From NCBI GenBank assembly GCA_947462815.1, contig CANHQR010000029.1, forward strand, positions 1 to 41,941: a DNA stretch of 41,941 nucleotides. Reading direction: 5' to 3'. Positions 23,249 to 32,554 of this stretch are shown here, one piece after another. Below the pieces are notes generated by a model that had not been told where the DNA came from, did no database searches, and saw only the letters and a program-made list of their open reading frames with translations. Position 1 is the stretch's first letter; each line of letters starts with the position of its first letter. A program made the position numbers and the translations under genes. Source of the stretch: Pseudobdellovibrionaceae bacterium (lineage in GTDB: Bacteria > Bdellovibrionota > Bdellovibrionia > Bdellovibrionales > JAMPXM01).

Positions 23249-25867
23249 ATGTCGCAGGATCTCGATAAAATGACCGTGAAGGCCCAAGAGGCTATGCAGG
23301 CCGCCGCGAAAGCCGCAGAAGAAAAGTCGAACTCGGCGGTCGAGCCTGAGCATTTGTTTCATCAGCTCCTTCATCAAACCGATGGTTTCGTTCCCAGTCT
23401 GGTGGTCGCGGCCGGAGGTGCGGGAGCCCTCGCCAGCCTTCGCCGTGAGGTCGAAACAAACTTACAGCGCTTGCCGACCGTTTCCGGTGCCGCCAAGCGG
23501 ATGACGGCATCCCCACGTCTCGTGAACTTGTTCAATCGAGCCGAAGTTGAATCGCGAGCTCTGGGCGACAAGTTCATTTCGACCGAGCACTTCCTGTTGG
23601 CCGCCAGTCACGATTCAGCGGGCGATTTTAATCGATTGTTACGTGGCGCTGGTCTCACGAGAAATAAACTGGAAGAGGCCGTCCATAAAATGCGCGGTGG
23701 AAGAACGATTCAAGACGACCATCCGGAGTCGACGATGGAAGCGCTCAAAAAATATGGCCGCGACCTCACGCAGGCCGCGCATGATGGCAAGTTGGACCCC
23801 GTCATCGGGCGGGATGAGGAAATCCGTCGTGTGATCCAAGTTTTGTCTCGGCGCACGAAGAACAATCCGGTTCTTATCGGTGAACCAGGAGTCGGCAAAA
23901 CAGCAATTGCCGAAGGCCTCGCCTTGCGGATCATCAAGGGCGACGTCCCCGAGACGCTTAAAGGCAAAAAGTTGATTTCGCTAGATATGGGTGCCTTGAT
24001 CGCGGGTGCCAAGTATCGCGGAGAATTTGAAGACCGACTCAAGGCAGTCATCAAAGAGGTCACCGATGCAGCAGGTGATATCATCTTGTTTATCGATGAA
24101 CTGCACACCCTAGTTGGTGCAGGAAAGTCCGAAGGTGCCATGGACGCGGGCCAGCTCTTGAAACCAGCGCTCGCGCGCGGCGAACTGCGATGTATTGGTG
24201 CGACGACGTTGGATGAGTATCAGAAATATGTGGAGAAAGATGCGGCTTTAGAGCGCCGTTTTCAGCAAGTCATGGTCGAAGAGCCGAGCCTCGACGACGC
24301 CATTACCATTTTGCGCGGCCTCAAAGAAAAATATGAGATGCACCACGGGGTCCGGATTCGCGATTCGGCGATCGTCGCGGCCGTGAAATTGTCCTCGCGT
24401 TACATCACTAGCCGTTTCCTACCCGACAAGGCCATTGACCTCATGGACGAAGCGGCGAGCCGACTCGCTATAGAGATTGGCAGTGTGCCCGCTGAGGTCG
24501 ATCAGCTTGAGCGCGAGCGCACGCAGTTGCAAGTCGAACGCGAAGCTCTCCGCCGGGAGAAGGATGAAGCGAGCGCTGACCGTTTGGAAATCATTGAAGA
24601 AGAACTCGAAGGCGTTGATGACAAAATCAAAGCTTTGCGTGCGCAGTGGGAATCCGAAAAGTCAGAAATCGTTGAATTGAAAACCACCAAAGAGCGCATT
24701 GAAACTTTGCGAGCCGAGATCGAACGCGCCGAGCGGACAGGTCAGCTGGAAAAGGCGGCCGAACTGAAGTACGGCCAACTCCCCGAGCTCGAGCGGCGTC
24801 TCAAAGCTCTCAATGACCAAGCTGAAGAGCGAGCGCGTCGTGGGGTGGCCCAAGAGGGGAGAATGCTTCGGGAAGATGTCGGACCCGAAGAGATCGCTTC
24901 GATCGTGGCAAAGTGGACCGGAATCCCCGTCGCTAAAATGCTACAAGCGGAAGGTGATCGCCTGTTGAAGATGGAAGATCAACTTCGCCAACGAGTTGTG
25001 GGCCAGGATCATGCCCTGACGGTGGTGAGCGACGCGATTCGACGAGCCCGAGCGGAAATTTCGGATCCCAATCGCCCCATCGGTACGTTCTTCTTCTTGG
25101 GGCCAACTGGTGTGGGTAAGACGGAGACCGTCAAGGCGCTGGCGGAATTCTTATTCGATACGGATCAAGCGGTCATTCGCATCGATATGAGCGAATACAT
25201 GGAGAAGCACGCGGTGGCTCGGCTCATCGGCGCGCCTCCGGGCTACGTGGGTTATGAAGAGGGTGGCCAGCTGACGGAACAGGTTCGCCGCAAACCGTAT
25301 TCGGTTGTCCTCTTGGATGAAGTCGAAAAGGCGCATCCTGATGTGTTCAATATTATGCTGCAGGTGTTAGATGAGGGCCGTCTCACGGATGGTCAGGGTC
25401 GTACTGTGGACTTTAAGAACACCGTCTTGGTGCTGACGAGCAACATCGGCTCAGCCGCGATTATGGAAGCTGATCTCAACTCTGAGCAAAGGGCGAAGGC
25501 GATTCAAGATGCGCTTCGAGCCCATTTCCGTCCCGAATTCCTCAACCGCATCGATGAAACTGTCATCTTCAACCGGCTTGAGCCCACGCAGCTGGATGGT
25601 ATTGTCGGTGTCCAACTTCAGCAGGTGATTCGCCGCTTAGCGGAAAAGCGAGTCGAGCTCGAGATCACGCCAGAAGCTCGGCGATGGTTGGCGGAAAAGG
25701 GTTACGATCCGGTCTTTGGTGCGCGGCCCCTGAAGCGCGTGATTCAATCTGAAATCCTGAATCCGCTGGCCAAGGACCTCATCGCCGGACGCATCAAGCC
25801 GGGAGAGAAGGTCAAAGTCGGCCGTGCCAACGGGGGCCTCAAGTTTGACTCGGATCCCGTGATGTAA
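23249..25867 (+). CDS. clpB: ATP-dependent disaggregase ClpB
   Basis: This 872-residue Hsp100 chaperone has a Clp N domain (1-145) and a first AAA+ module with [16 protein letters not shown] long coiled-coil middle domain follows (about 405-530, rich in Glu, Arg and Leu), then a second AAA+ module with [17 protein letters not shown] and a C-terminal D2-small domain. The presence of the middle domain and absence of a ClpP-binding IGL/F loop identify ClpB over ClpA or ClpC. It pulls proteins out of aggregates with DnaK. Length matches the family (about 860). ATG 23249 follows GGAGG at a spacing of 5; the upstream GTG at 23213 adds residues without homology. No heat-shock promoter could be picked out by eye. 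The gene is divergent from the Cys-rich gene. Confidence 0.95.
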   Translation: MSQDLDKMTVKAQEAMQAAAKAAEEKSNSAVEPEHLFHQLLHQTDGFVPSLVVAAGGAGALASLRREVETNLQRLPTVSGAAKRMTASPRLVNLFNRAEVESRALGDKFISTEHFLLAASHDSAGDFNRLLRGAGLTRNKLEEAVHKMRGGRTIQDDHPESTMEALKKYGRDLTQAAHDGKLDPVIGRDEEIRRVIQVLSRRTKNNPVLIGEPGVGKTAIAEGLALRIIKGDVPETLKGKKLISLDMGALIAGAKYRGEFEDRLKAVIKEVTDAAGDIILFIDELHTLVGAGKSEGAMDAGQLLKPALARGELRCIGATTLDEYQKYVEKDAALERRFQQVMVEEPSLDDAITILRGLKEKYEMHHGVRIRDSAIVAAVKLSSRYITSRFLPDKAIDLMDEAASRLAIEIGSVPAEVDQLERERTQLQVEREALRREKDEASADRLEIIEEELEGVDDKIKALRAQWESEKSEIVELKTTKERIETLRAEIERAERTGQLEKAAELKYGQLPELERRLKALNDQAEERARRGVAQEGRMLREDVGPEEIASIVAKWTGIPVAKMLQAEGDRLLKMEDQLRQRVVGQDHALTVVSDAIRRARAEISDPNRPIGTFFFLGPTGVGKTETVKALAEFLFDTDQAVIRIDMSEYMEKHAVARLIGAPPGYVGYEEGGQLTEQVRRKPYSVVLLDEVEKAHPDVFNIMLQVLDEGRLTDGQGRTVDFKNTVLVLTSNIGSAAIMEADLNSEQRAKAIQDALRAHFRPEFLNRIDETVIFNRLEPTQLDGIVGVQLQQVIRRLAEKRVELEITPEARRWLAEKGYDPVFGARPLKRVIQSEILNPLAKDLIAGRIKPGEKVKVGRANGGLKFDSDPVM

Positions 25868-26081
25868 AGCTTGTGAGATTGCGCGGCGCGGAAGCTCGGG
25901 TTCCACATGAGCCCTCTCGTTGCAGCGCCAACTCGATAGCATCGACTGAATCGGAGCTCCCGGTCCAAGATGAATTTATCTTTAAGACCTGCCTTCCGTT
26001 TGACCTCCGGCGCCACGCGGCGCAAAGTGCAAAACGAGGTCGGTGCGCCGTGGCCATAAGGGCCACAAGGGTAGGTTCTTT

Positions 26082-26798
26082 GTGTTCTCCGGTTTGGTCG
26101 AAGCCTGTGTCTCCGTCTTGGACGCCGAAGTCCCTGCGGGCGCTGACGAAGCACATCTGTTGCGCTTAATTTTGGAGCGCCCTTCGACGTTCGTCGATGT
26201 GCGATCGGGTGACTCCATTGCGTGTGATGGAGTCTGCCTCACGCTCGAAAGCTTCACGGAACACAGTCTCCAGTTTGCACTCGCTCATGAAACTCTTCGT
26301 ATCACGGGCTGGACGGCGTTATCGCTGCGCGGGCATCGGGTGAATCTGGAGCGCAGCTTGCGGGCCTCGGATCGAAATCATGGCCATTTGGTGACCGGTC
26401 ATGTGGACGCGCGTGCGAGAGTGGTCGACGTCCGGGATGCCAGCGGTGTGCGTTGGATGAAGATCCAGGTGCCGAGCTCGCTGCGCAGTCAGGTGTGGCC
26501 CAAGGGCAGTTGGGCCGTTAACGGCGTGAGCCTCACCATCAACGGTGTCGATGGCGATGAGTTGGAACATTGCTTGATCCCCGAGACTTTGGCCCGCACG
26601 AACCTCGCTCAGCTGAAGACCGGAGACGACGTGAACGTGGAAGTCGATCAGATGGCGCGCGCTTGGGCGGCGATGGCCACCCACAGTCTCGAGCAACGTA
26701 TTGAAGAAATTCTGGAAGAGCGGGTGGCGTCAAAGTTGGCTGCCGAATTTGCGCGTCTGTTTCCTCGACCCGGGGAGTCCGATCGCAACAAAGTTTGA
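26082..26798 (+). CDS. ribE: riboflavin synthase alpha chain
   Basis: This 238-residue protein has two similar lumazine-binding barrels. The first starts FSGLVEACVSV and contains DSIACDGVCLTLES. The second contains GHLVTGHVDARARV and GSWAVNGVSLTINGV. It dismutates two 6,7-dimethyl-8-ribityllumazine molecules to riboflavin. The GTG start at 26082 places the conserved F(S/T)GLVE at the N-terminus and has AGGGTAGG upstream; a start at 26043 would add a basic stretch with no homology. It is about 25-35 residues longer than usual because of a charged helical C-terminal tail. It leads the ribE-ribBA-ribH run. No FMN riboswitch is visible in the 214 bases after clpB. Confidence 0.92.
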   Translation: MFSGLVEACVSVLDAEVPAGADEAHLLRLILERPSTFVDVRSGDSIACDGVCLTLESFTEHSLQFALAHETLRITGWTALSLRGHRVNLERSLRASDRNHGHLVTGHVDARARVVDVRDASGVRWMKIQVPSSLRSQVWPKGSWAVNGVSLTINGVDGDELEHCLIPETLARTNLAQLKTGDDVNVEVDQMARAWAAMATHSLEQRIEEILEERVASKLAAEFARLFPRPGESDRNKV

Positions 26799-26870
26799 GA
26801 GAGAGTTTGGAAGAAGCCTAACAAGAAGCCTAAAAAGATCCTGGCAAGAAGTATTAAGAGAGAGAGAGCC

Positions 26871-28082
26871 GTGAACACCATTCAAGAATTGATCGAAGAT
26901 CTTCGCAACGGCCGTATGGTCATCCTTGTTGACGACGAGGACCGAGAAAACGAGGGTGACTTGGTGCTGGCCGCCGACTTTGTCACGCCGGAGAATATCA
27001 ACTTCATGGCGCGAGAAGCGCGCGGCCTGATTTGCTTGGCTCTGACCAACGAGCAGGTTCGGCGACTCGAGCTACCGATGATGGTGCGCGATGATCAGAA
27101 TCGTTCGCCCAATAAAACAGCTTTTACGGTTTCCATTGAAGCCGCGAAAGGCGTGAGCACGGGAATCTCTTCGGCGGATCGGGCGCACACGATTCGTGTC
27201 GCAAGCCGAATCGATGCTCAGCCCGCGGACGTGATCACGCCCGGACACATTTTCCCGATTCGAGCTCAAGATGGCGGTGTGTTGAAGCGAGCCGGACACA
27301 CCGAGGGCAGCATCGATCTCTGCCGGTTGGCTGGAGTGAATCCTGCGGCGGTGATCTGCGAAGTGATGAAGGACGACGGTACGATGGCTCGCGTGCCCGA
27401 CTTGCGAGAGTTTGCTCGCAAGCATGAATTGAAGATTGGCAGCATTGTCGACCTGATTTCTTATCGACTCGAGCATGAAAGTTTGGTCGAGGAAATTGGC
27501 GCCGCTCGTTTGCCGTCGTCTTTCGGTCCCAACTGGCGTGTGCGCGCGTTCCGCAACAGTGTCGATCAGGCTGAACATCTGGTCTTGGAGTTGGGCGATG
27601 TCGCGAATGGACAGCCGTGTTTGGTGCGCGTGCACTCGGAGTGCATGACGGGTGATGTATTCGGGAGCCAACGCTGTGATTGCGGTCCTCAGTTGCATGA
27701 ATCGATGCGTTTGATTCAGCAAGAAGGACGAGGCGTTCTGCTGTATTTACGCCAGGAGGGGAGAGGGATCGGCTTGGCCAACAAGATTCGCGCCTATGAG
27801 CTTCAAGACTCAGGGCTCGATACAGTTGAGGCGAACGTGCATCTCGGTTTTCCGCCGGATTCTCGAAACTACGGAATTGGTGCACAGATTCTTCGCCACC
27901 TCGGGGTGCAGAAGATCCGTTTGCTGACGAACAATCCAACGAAGCGCGCTGGCCTTCGCGGATACGGGATTGATATCGTCGAACGAGTGCCTTTGGTCGT
28001 CGGTGCCAACAAAGAGAATCTCGCTTACATGAACGTCAAACGCGACAAGATGGGACACATTTTCGAGCCCGATTCGAACTGA
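26871..28082 (+). CDS. ribBA: 3,4-dihydroxy-2-butanone 4-phosphate synthase / GTP cyclohydrolase II
   Basis: This 403-residue bifunctional enzyme provides both entry steps of riboflavin synthesis. The N-terminal half (1-205) is the ribulose-5-phosphate enzyme, with [16 protein letters not shown] and [16 protein letters not shown]. The C-terminal half is GTP cyclohydrolase II, with zinc ligands in [20 protein letters not shown], the RQEGRGIGL motif and [14 protein letters not shown]. Both catalytic sets look intact. The GTG start at 26871 has an AGAGAGAGAG purine run as ribosome-binding site. The 72-base spacer before it contains repeated AAGAAGCCTA words. ribH begins seven bases after the stop. 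Confidence 0.96.
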   Translation: MNTIQELIEDLRNGRMVILVDDEDRENEGDLVLAADFVTPENINFMAREARGLICLALTNEQVRRLELPMMVRDDQNRSPNKTAFTVSIEAAKGVSTGISSADRAHTIRVASRIDAQPADVITPGHIFPIRAQDGGVLKRAGHTEGSIDLCRLAGVNPAAVICEVMKDDGTMARVPDLREFARKHELKIGSIVDLISYRLEHESLVEEIGAARLPSSFGPNWRVRAFRNSVDQAEHLVLELGDVANGQPCLVRVHSECMTGDVFGSQRCDCGPQLHESMRLIQQEGRGVLLYLRQEGRGIGLANKIRAYELQDSGLDTVEANVHLGFPPDSRNYGIGAQILRHLGVQKIRLLTNNPTKRAGLRGYGIDIVERVPLVVGANKENLAYMNVKRDKMGHIFEPDSN

Positions 28083-28089
28083 GGTGTGT

Positions 28090-28632
28090 ATGAAGCGAAG
28101 TGTGAAAACGAAAGCGCGCGATCAGGCGCAGGGGCAAAGCTCAGGTGTGGTTCGCGGCGATCTCGACGGTCGCAAGCTTCGGGTCGGCGTCGTCACGGCG
28201 CGCTGGAACGCAGACATCACGGAGCGTCTTCAGGCTGGGACGTATTTGGCGCTCGCCCGAGCCGGAGTTAAAGCTTCAAATTTACTGAGTGTGAGTGTTC
28301 CAGGGGCCTATGAGGCGCCGGTGGCGGCCCAGGCCTTGTTGGAAAAAGGCTGCGATGCGGTGATCGTGTTGGTCTGCGTGATCCGCGGCGAGACGACGCA
28401 TTACGACCATGTTTGTAACGCCGTGGAACGAGGCTGTTCGCAATTGCAACTGGATTACAAACGGCCTGTCGTTTTTGGTGTGCTGACAGTTGAAAATCGC
28501 AAACAGGCGATGGACCGAGTCGGCGGCGCTCATGGCCACAAGGGAGTCGAGGCGGGCGAGGTCGCCGTCGAAATGGCGCAGCTTCTCAATCTTGTTCGCC
28601 GTAAGAGTCGTAAGGCCCTCAGCGCAAAATGA
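28090..28632 (+). CDS. ribH: 6,7-dimethyl-8-ribityllumazine synthase
   Basis: This 180-residue lumazine synthase has the expected core. LRVGVVTARWNADITERL binds substrate, VPGAYEAPVAAQ follows, and VIRGETTHYDHVCNAV contains the catalytic histidine region. VFGVLTVENRKQAMDRVGGAHGHKGVEAGEVAVEM ends the fold. It condenses the RibA- and RibB-derived precursors and feeds riboflavin synthase. A basic N-terminal extension of about 20 residues and a basic C-terminus (RRKSRKALSAK) are longer than in many homologues. ATG 28090 has GAGGTG just upstream; GTG 28084 is the alternative. Lumazine synthases of this type assemble into pentamers or 60-mer shells. Confidence 0.95.
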   Translation: MKRSVKTKARDQAQGQSSGVVRGDLDGRKLRVGVVTARWNADITERLQAGTYLALARAGVKASNLLSVSVPGAYEAPVAAQALLEKGCDAVIVLVCVIRGETTHYDHVCNAVERGCSQLQLDYKRPVVFGVLTVENRKQAMDRVGGAHGHKGVEAGEVAVEMAQLLNLVRRKSRKALSAK

Positions 28633-28754
28633 AGTGGAGCGGATGGGTCGTCGGTCAGGCCATGGCCAACGCCTCTTTTGCCCTTAAAGTTAAGAACCAC
28701 GATGGCCTCAAAGTGAGGGCCGGCAGCTCAATAGATTCGGAGTGCTTGCCATGA
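28629..28754 (+). CDS. 41-codon ORF bridging ribH and ntrY
   Basis: The ATG at 28629 overlaps the ribH stop as ATGA, and its own TGA (28752-28754) overlaps the kinase ATG (28751) as ATGA. The product begins MKWSGWVVGQ and ends SECLP. It shows no motif, and there is no clear ribosome-binding site inside ribH. The double overlap is the layout of translational coupling, but short ORFs with such ends can arise by chance. Confidence 0.3.
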   Translation: MKWSGWVVGQAMANASFALKVKNHDGLKVRAGSSIDSECLP

Positions 28755-31039
28755 AGCCAGACGAACCGATGCCATCAGCTCCGCACCACAATTCAGGAGC
28801 GAGTCCCGTCTCGGAATCGGGGGGGGCGCCGCCCGAGGGGCTGGCGCCTCAAGAGTTTCGAAAACGAAAGCGAGAGATCTTTGCGATCGTCGCCTTAGCT
28901 TCGCTCTTTTTAATCCTCACCTTTATCGAATTCAAACTTGTGGGCATCTCGCAGCAGTTGCCTTTCATGCACTCGATTTTTTTCTTCGGGCTTGTGAACT
29001 TTAACATCATCTTGTTGTTGCTGCTCTTCTTCTTGATCTTCCGCAACGTCGTGAAGGTTTTTGTGGAGTCCAGCGGGCGAGCCGTAGGAAGCTCTCTGAA
29101 AGGCAAGTTGATTGCAGCCTTTGTGGCGTTTGCGTCAGTTCCCACCGCGCTGATGTTTCTGATTTCCGTATTCTACATCAACTCGAGTTTTGATAAGTGG
29201 TTCTCCGTTCGAATGGCGAGTGTCTTGAAGAACTCGCTCGAAGTGAATCAGGAGTACGTTTTTGCGGCCAAGAATCGAAATTACCATTTTGCCAAGCTCA
29301 TCGCTCAAGACCTGCGCTCGCGCGGTGGACGCGCTGAGCCCGTGATCAACGAAGCTCGCCGGCGCTATGACCTCGATTCCGTCGAGTATTACCCCGGCCT
29401 ATTTGCCGCGCGAGTCCTCACTGTCGCGGATGACGATGTGATTCCGCCACCTCCGCCGGTGTCTCTTGAATTTCTTCGGAAGGGTATTCTGCAGCGAGCT
29501 GAATCGAGCACCATCCATCAATTTGGTGAGGGCAACCTCGTCCGCGTGATTGTACCAATTCAACGGCGCGCCGAACGCGGGGCCATCGTGGTATCGACTT
29601 TCATCCCGATCTCGTTGATCTCCAAGATCGACGACATCTCGGCCGCCTATGAGGAGTTTCGAAATCTCAACCCACTCGAGTATCCCCTGAAGTCGATTTA
29701 CCTGATCATCCTCAGTCTGATGACCCTCGTGATTCTGCTTTGCGCCACTTGGTTCGGTTTCTATTTGGCGAGAGAACTCTCTATTCCACTTGAGGTTTTG
29801 GGAAGTGCTTCTCGTCGGGTTGGTAAAGGTGACTATCAGCCGGTGGGCTTGCGCTCGGGCTCCAAAGAAATCAATCAACTCGTTGCAAGTTTCAACGCCA
29901 TGGTCGGTCAACTCGATCGCTCTAAGCGTGAGGTGCTTCAGGCCAATAAGAACCTAACGGAAACGCTCGAGCGGCTTGATGAGCACTCTCGCTACATTCA
30001 AGTTGTCCTCTCCAACGTTACGACCGGCGTGATTTCGGTCGATCAGGACGAGCGGATCACAACGATCAATCGACACGCGGCCCAACTTCTTGAAATTGAA
30101 CCGCAAAGCTTCGTGGGAAAGAAAGTGGGCGAAGTTCTGTCGGCCGAGTATTTTCAACTCTATCGTGAGCTGCTCCGCCAGATGCGCGCGCATGGGTTTG
30201 TCACATTCCAAAAGGAGATTCGCGTCGACCTCGCCGACCGATCGGTGCCGCTGCAAGTGAACCTCGCCCTTCTTCAAGACGAAAGGGGGCAGGATCTTGG
30301 TAAGGTCTTGGTGTTTGATGATCTCACCATGTTGCTCAATGCCCAGCGAGCAGCCGCCTGGACCGAAGTGGCGCGAAGAATCGCGCACGAGATCAAGAAT
30401 CCACTCACGCCGATCAAGCTTTCGGCGCAGCGCCTGGAAAAGAAGTTCGGGGATCAAATCAAAGACCCCGCCTTTTCCTCTTGTATCGGCATGATCATTC
30501 GTCAGACCGACGAGCTCAAGCATTTGGTCAACGAGTTCTCGAATTTCGCGCGACTTCCCCAGACGAGGCCGGTGCTCGCCAGTCTCCATCAGGTCTGCAC
30601 CGATGTTTTAGAAATGTACCGGGCGGCTCATCGGGATGTGAATTTCGAGTTCGAGACTGAGGGACGCACCCCCGAGTTTCGTTTCGACCCGGAGCAGATC
30701 CGTCGGGTCCTCATTAACCTCATCGACAATGCCGTCGCGGCGGTCCAGCAGCAGTCCGCTCCAAAAGTTGTCATACGCCTCCAGTACGACGCCTCGCTTA
30801 AGCTGGTCCGACTGATGATCATTGATAACGGGCCCGGGATTCCGGCCGCGGATCGAGATCGTGTGTTTGAGCCTTACTTTTCCACTAAGGAAAGCGGGAC
30901 GGGCCTTGGACTCGCGATCGTTCGTCGCATCATAGAGGATCACAACGGCTTTGTGCGTGCGCTGGCCAATGAGCCGCAAGGGGCCAAGCTGCTCCTCGAA
31001 CTTCCCGTCAATGAAGTGGGTGAGCCCACGGGTGCCTAA
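28751..31039 (+). CDS. membrane sensor histidine kinase, NtrY-like
   Basis: This 762-residue kinase has the NtrY plan. Three N-terminal membrane segments fall at about 38-62, 75-100 and 117-140. A periplasmic sensor region of about 180 residues comes next, then a further membrane helix (about 315-340). HAMP follows (SIPLEVLGSASRRVGKGDY), then a PAS domain (about 410-520), a HisKA helix with RRIAHEIKNPLTPIKL and a HATPase domain (NLIDNAVAAV, IDNGPGIP, GTGLGLAI). NtrY kinases phosphorylate NtrX and in other bacteria respond to redox or nitrogen-related cues. The NtrX-like regulator follows after 57 bases. ATG 28751 has GGAG at a spacing of 8. A proline-rich cytoplasmic tail of about 35 residues precedes the first helix. 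Confidence 0.9.
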   Translation: MKPDEPMPSAPHHNSGASPVSESGGAPPEGLAPQEFRKRKREIFAIVALASLFLILTFIEFKLVGISQQLPFMHSIFFFGLVNFNIILLLLLFFLIFRNVVKVFVESSGRAVGSSLKGKLIAAFVAFASVPTALMFLISVFYINSSFDKWFSVRMASVLKNSLEVNQEYVFAAKNRNYHFAKLIAQDLRSRGGRAEPVINEARRRYDLDSVEYYPGLFAARVLTVADDDVIPPPPPVSLEFLRKGILQRAESSTIHQFGEGNLVRVIVPIQRRAERGAIVVSTFIPISLISKIDDISAAYEEFRNLNPLEYPLKSIYLIILSLMTLVILLCATWFGFYLARELSIPLEVLGSASRRVGKGDYQPVGLRSGSKEINQLVASFNAMVGQLDRSKREVLQANKNLTETLERLDEHSRYIQVVLSNVTTGVISVDQDERITTINRHAAQLLEIEPQSFVGKKVGEVLSAEYFQLYRELLRQMRAHGFVTFQKEIRVDLADRSVPLQVNLALLQDERGQDLGKVLVFDDLTMLLNAQRAAAWTEVARRIAHEIKNPLTPIKLSAQRLEKKFGDQIKDPAFSSCIGMIIRQTDELKHLVNEFSNFARLPQTRPVLASLHQVCTDVLEMYRAAHRDVNFEFETEGRTPEFRFDPEQIRRVLINLIDNAVAAVQQQSAPKVVIRLQYDASLKLVRLMIIDNGPGIPAADRDRVFEPYFSTKESGTGLGLAIVRRIIEDHNGFVRALANEPQGAKLLLELPVNEVGEPTGA

Positions 31040-31096
31040 CGCGTCCGCTAGTCATCGCCGAGAGGACGTGCTACCGTCATCTGCTCGGAGGCTCAA

Positions 31097-32554
31097 ATGT
31101 CGAATACCCCTGATACCACTTCGGCGTCGTCGCTACCCACTTCGATGACGGCGCAAATGCCGATGCCGGCCCTCGAGTCGGTGGCCAAGATCTTGGTCAT
31201 CGATGACGAGGCACCGATTCGGGAAGTGCTTTCGGCGAGTTTGCAAGACGAAGGGTTTGATGTTCGCACGGCGAGATCGGGCGACGAAGGCCTGCGTATG
31301 CTGGAAGAGTATCGCCCGCAGGTCGTATTCTTGGATATTTGGATGCCGGGCTCGATGGACGGATTGGATGTCCTGAAAGAGGCGCGCCCACGATCCCACG
31401 GCTGCGAGTTTGTCATGATGTCGGGGCACGGGAACATCGAAACAGCCGTGAAAGCCGTGAAGCTGGGAGCTTGGGACTTTGTCGAAAAGCCGCTCTCGAT
31501 CGACCGGATTTTGATTCTCGCAAAAAACATTCTGCACGTGCAGCAGGAGCGTGGAGAGAAGAACGCTCTGCTCAATAAGCTTCGCAAGAACATCGCCATT
31601 ATCGGCGATTCGCCGCCGATGATGGAGCTCAAGCAGCTCATCGCCCGAGTTGCCGCGACAAATTCTTGGGTTTTGATCCGCGGTGAGAATGGCACGGGCA
31701 AAGAGCTTGTCGCTCAGAATGTTCACTATCTCTCGCTTCGGGCTTCGAAGCCCTTTGTCGACGTCACTTGCGCGGCGATTCCGGAAGATCTCATTGAGAG
31801 CGAGCTATTTGGTCACGAAAAGGGTTCTTTCGCTGGAGATAAGGCGCGAAAGGGCAAGTTCGACCATGCCAACGGGGGAACCATTTTCCTCGATGAGATT
31901 GGCGACATGAGCTTAAAATTGCAGGCCAAAATCCTGCGCATTTTGCAAGAGCGTCGATTCACCCGCGTCGGGTCGGATACCCCGATTGAGGTCGATGTGC
32001 GCGTCATCGCCGCGACCAACAAGAATCTCGAGGAAGAGATCAAGGCGGGTCGCTTCCGCGAAGATCTCTTCTACAGACTCAATGTTATTCCCTGCCGAGT
32101 CCCGCCGCTTCGCGAGCGCACAGCCGACCTCGCTGCCCTCGTGCAGCACTTCAGTGAGCAGTTCGCCCGTCAAAGTGGGCTCCGTCCAAAGGTCATGTCT
32201 GAGGCGGCGACTCAAAAGCTGGCCCAGCACAACTGGCCGGGCAACGTACGTGAGCTTCGCAACTTCATCGAGCGCGTCTATATTCTGACTCCCGGAGAGT
32301 TTGTCGACGTGCACGACCTGCGCTTTGCGGGCCTGGCGTCCGCAGGACATACCGTCGACCCCGTTGATGATGAAATGGGCGAGATCGGCTCTTTCCGCGA
32401 AGCTCGGGCGAAATTTGAAAAAGAATACCTGCTGAAGAAGATCGCGGAAAACAAAGGCAACATCTCGAAAACGGCGGAAGCCATCGGTCTTGAACGCAGC
32501 TACTTGCATCGAAAGATCAAGGGTTACGGTATCGACGTGGAGGAACTCGTCTAA
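31097..32554 (+). CDS. NtrX-like response regulator with degenerate GAFTGA motif
   Basis: This 485-residue regulator has a receiver domain (about 30-150) with DDE, phospho-Asp in FLDIWMP, Ser in MMSGHG and Lys in EKPLS. Its AAA+ domain has Walker A GENGTGKE and Walker B IFLDEIGD. A Fis-type helix-turn-helix ends the protein (GNISKTAEAIGLERSYLHRKI). The sigma-54 contact loop reads GSFAGD where NtrC has GAFTGA. Loss of this loop is known in NtrX proteins, which repress or activate without sigma-54. It therefore probably acts as a DNA-binding switch for the NtrY-like kinase upstream. ATG 31097 follows GAGG. The stop overlaps the proS start (TAATG), so a regulator and a tRNA synthetase are translationally coupled. 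Confidence 0.9.
   Translation: MSNTPDTTSASSLPTSMTAQMPMPALESVAKILVIDDEAPIREVLSASLQDEGFDVRTARSGDEGLRMLEEYRPQVVFLDIWMPGSMDGLDVLKEARPRSHGCEFVMMSGHGNIETAVKAVKLGAWDFVEKPLSIDRILILAKNILHVQQERGEKNALLNKLRKNIAIIGDSPPMMELKQLIARVAATNSWVLIRGENGTGKELVAQNVHYLSLRASKPFVDVTCAAIPEDLIESELFGHEKGSFAGDKARKGKFDHANGGTIFLDEIGDMSLKLQAKILRILQERRFTRVGSDTPIEVDVRVIAATNKNLEEEIKAGRFREDLFYRLNVIPCRVPPLRERTADLAALVQHFSEQFARQSGLRPKVMSEAATQKLAQHNWPGNVRELRNFIERVYILTPGEFVDVHDLRFAGLASAGHTVDPVDDEMGEIGSFREARAKFEKEYLLKKIAENKGNISKTAEAIGLERSYLHRKIKGYGIDVEELV

Noticed and set aside
25868-26081. FMN riboswitch ahead of ribE
   Set aside because: I looked for the conserved FMN-aptamer segments in the 214-base spacer and found none; the ribosome-binding site alone explains the start.
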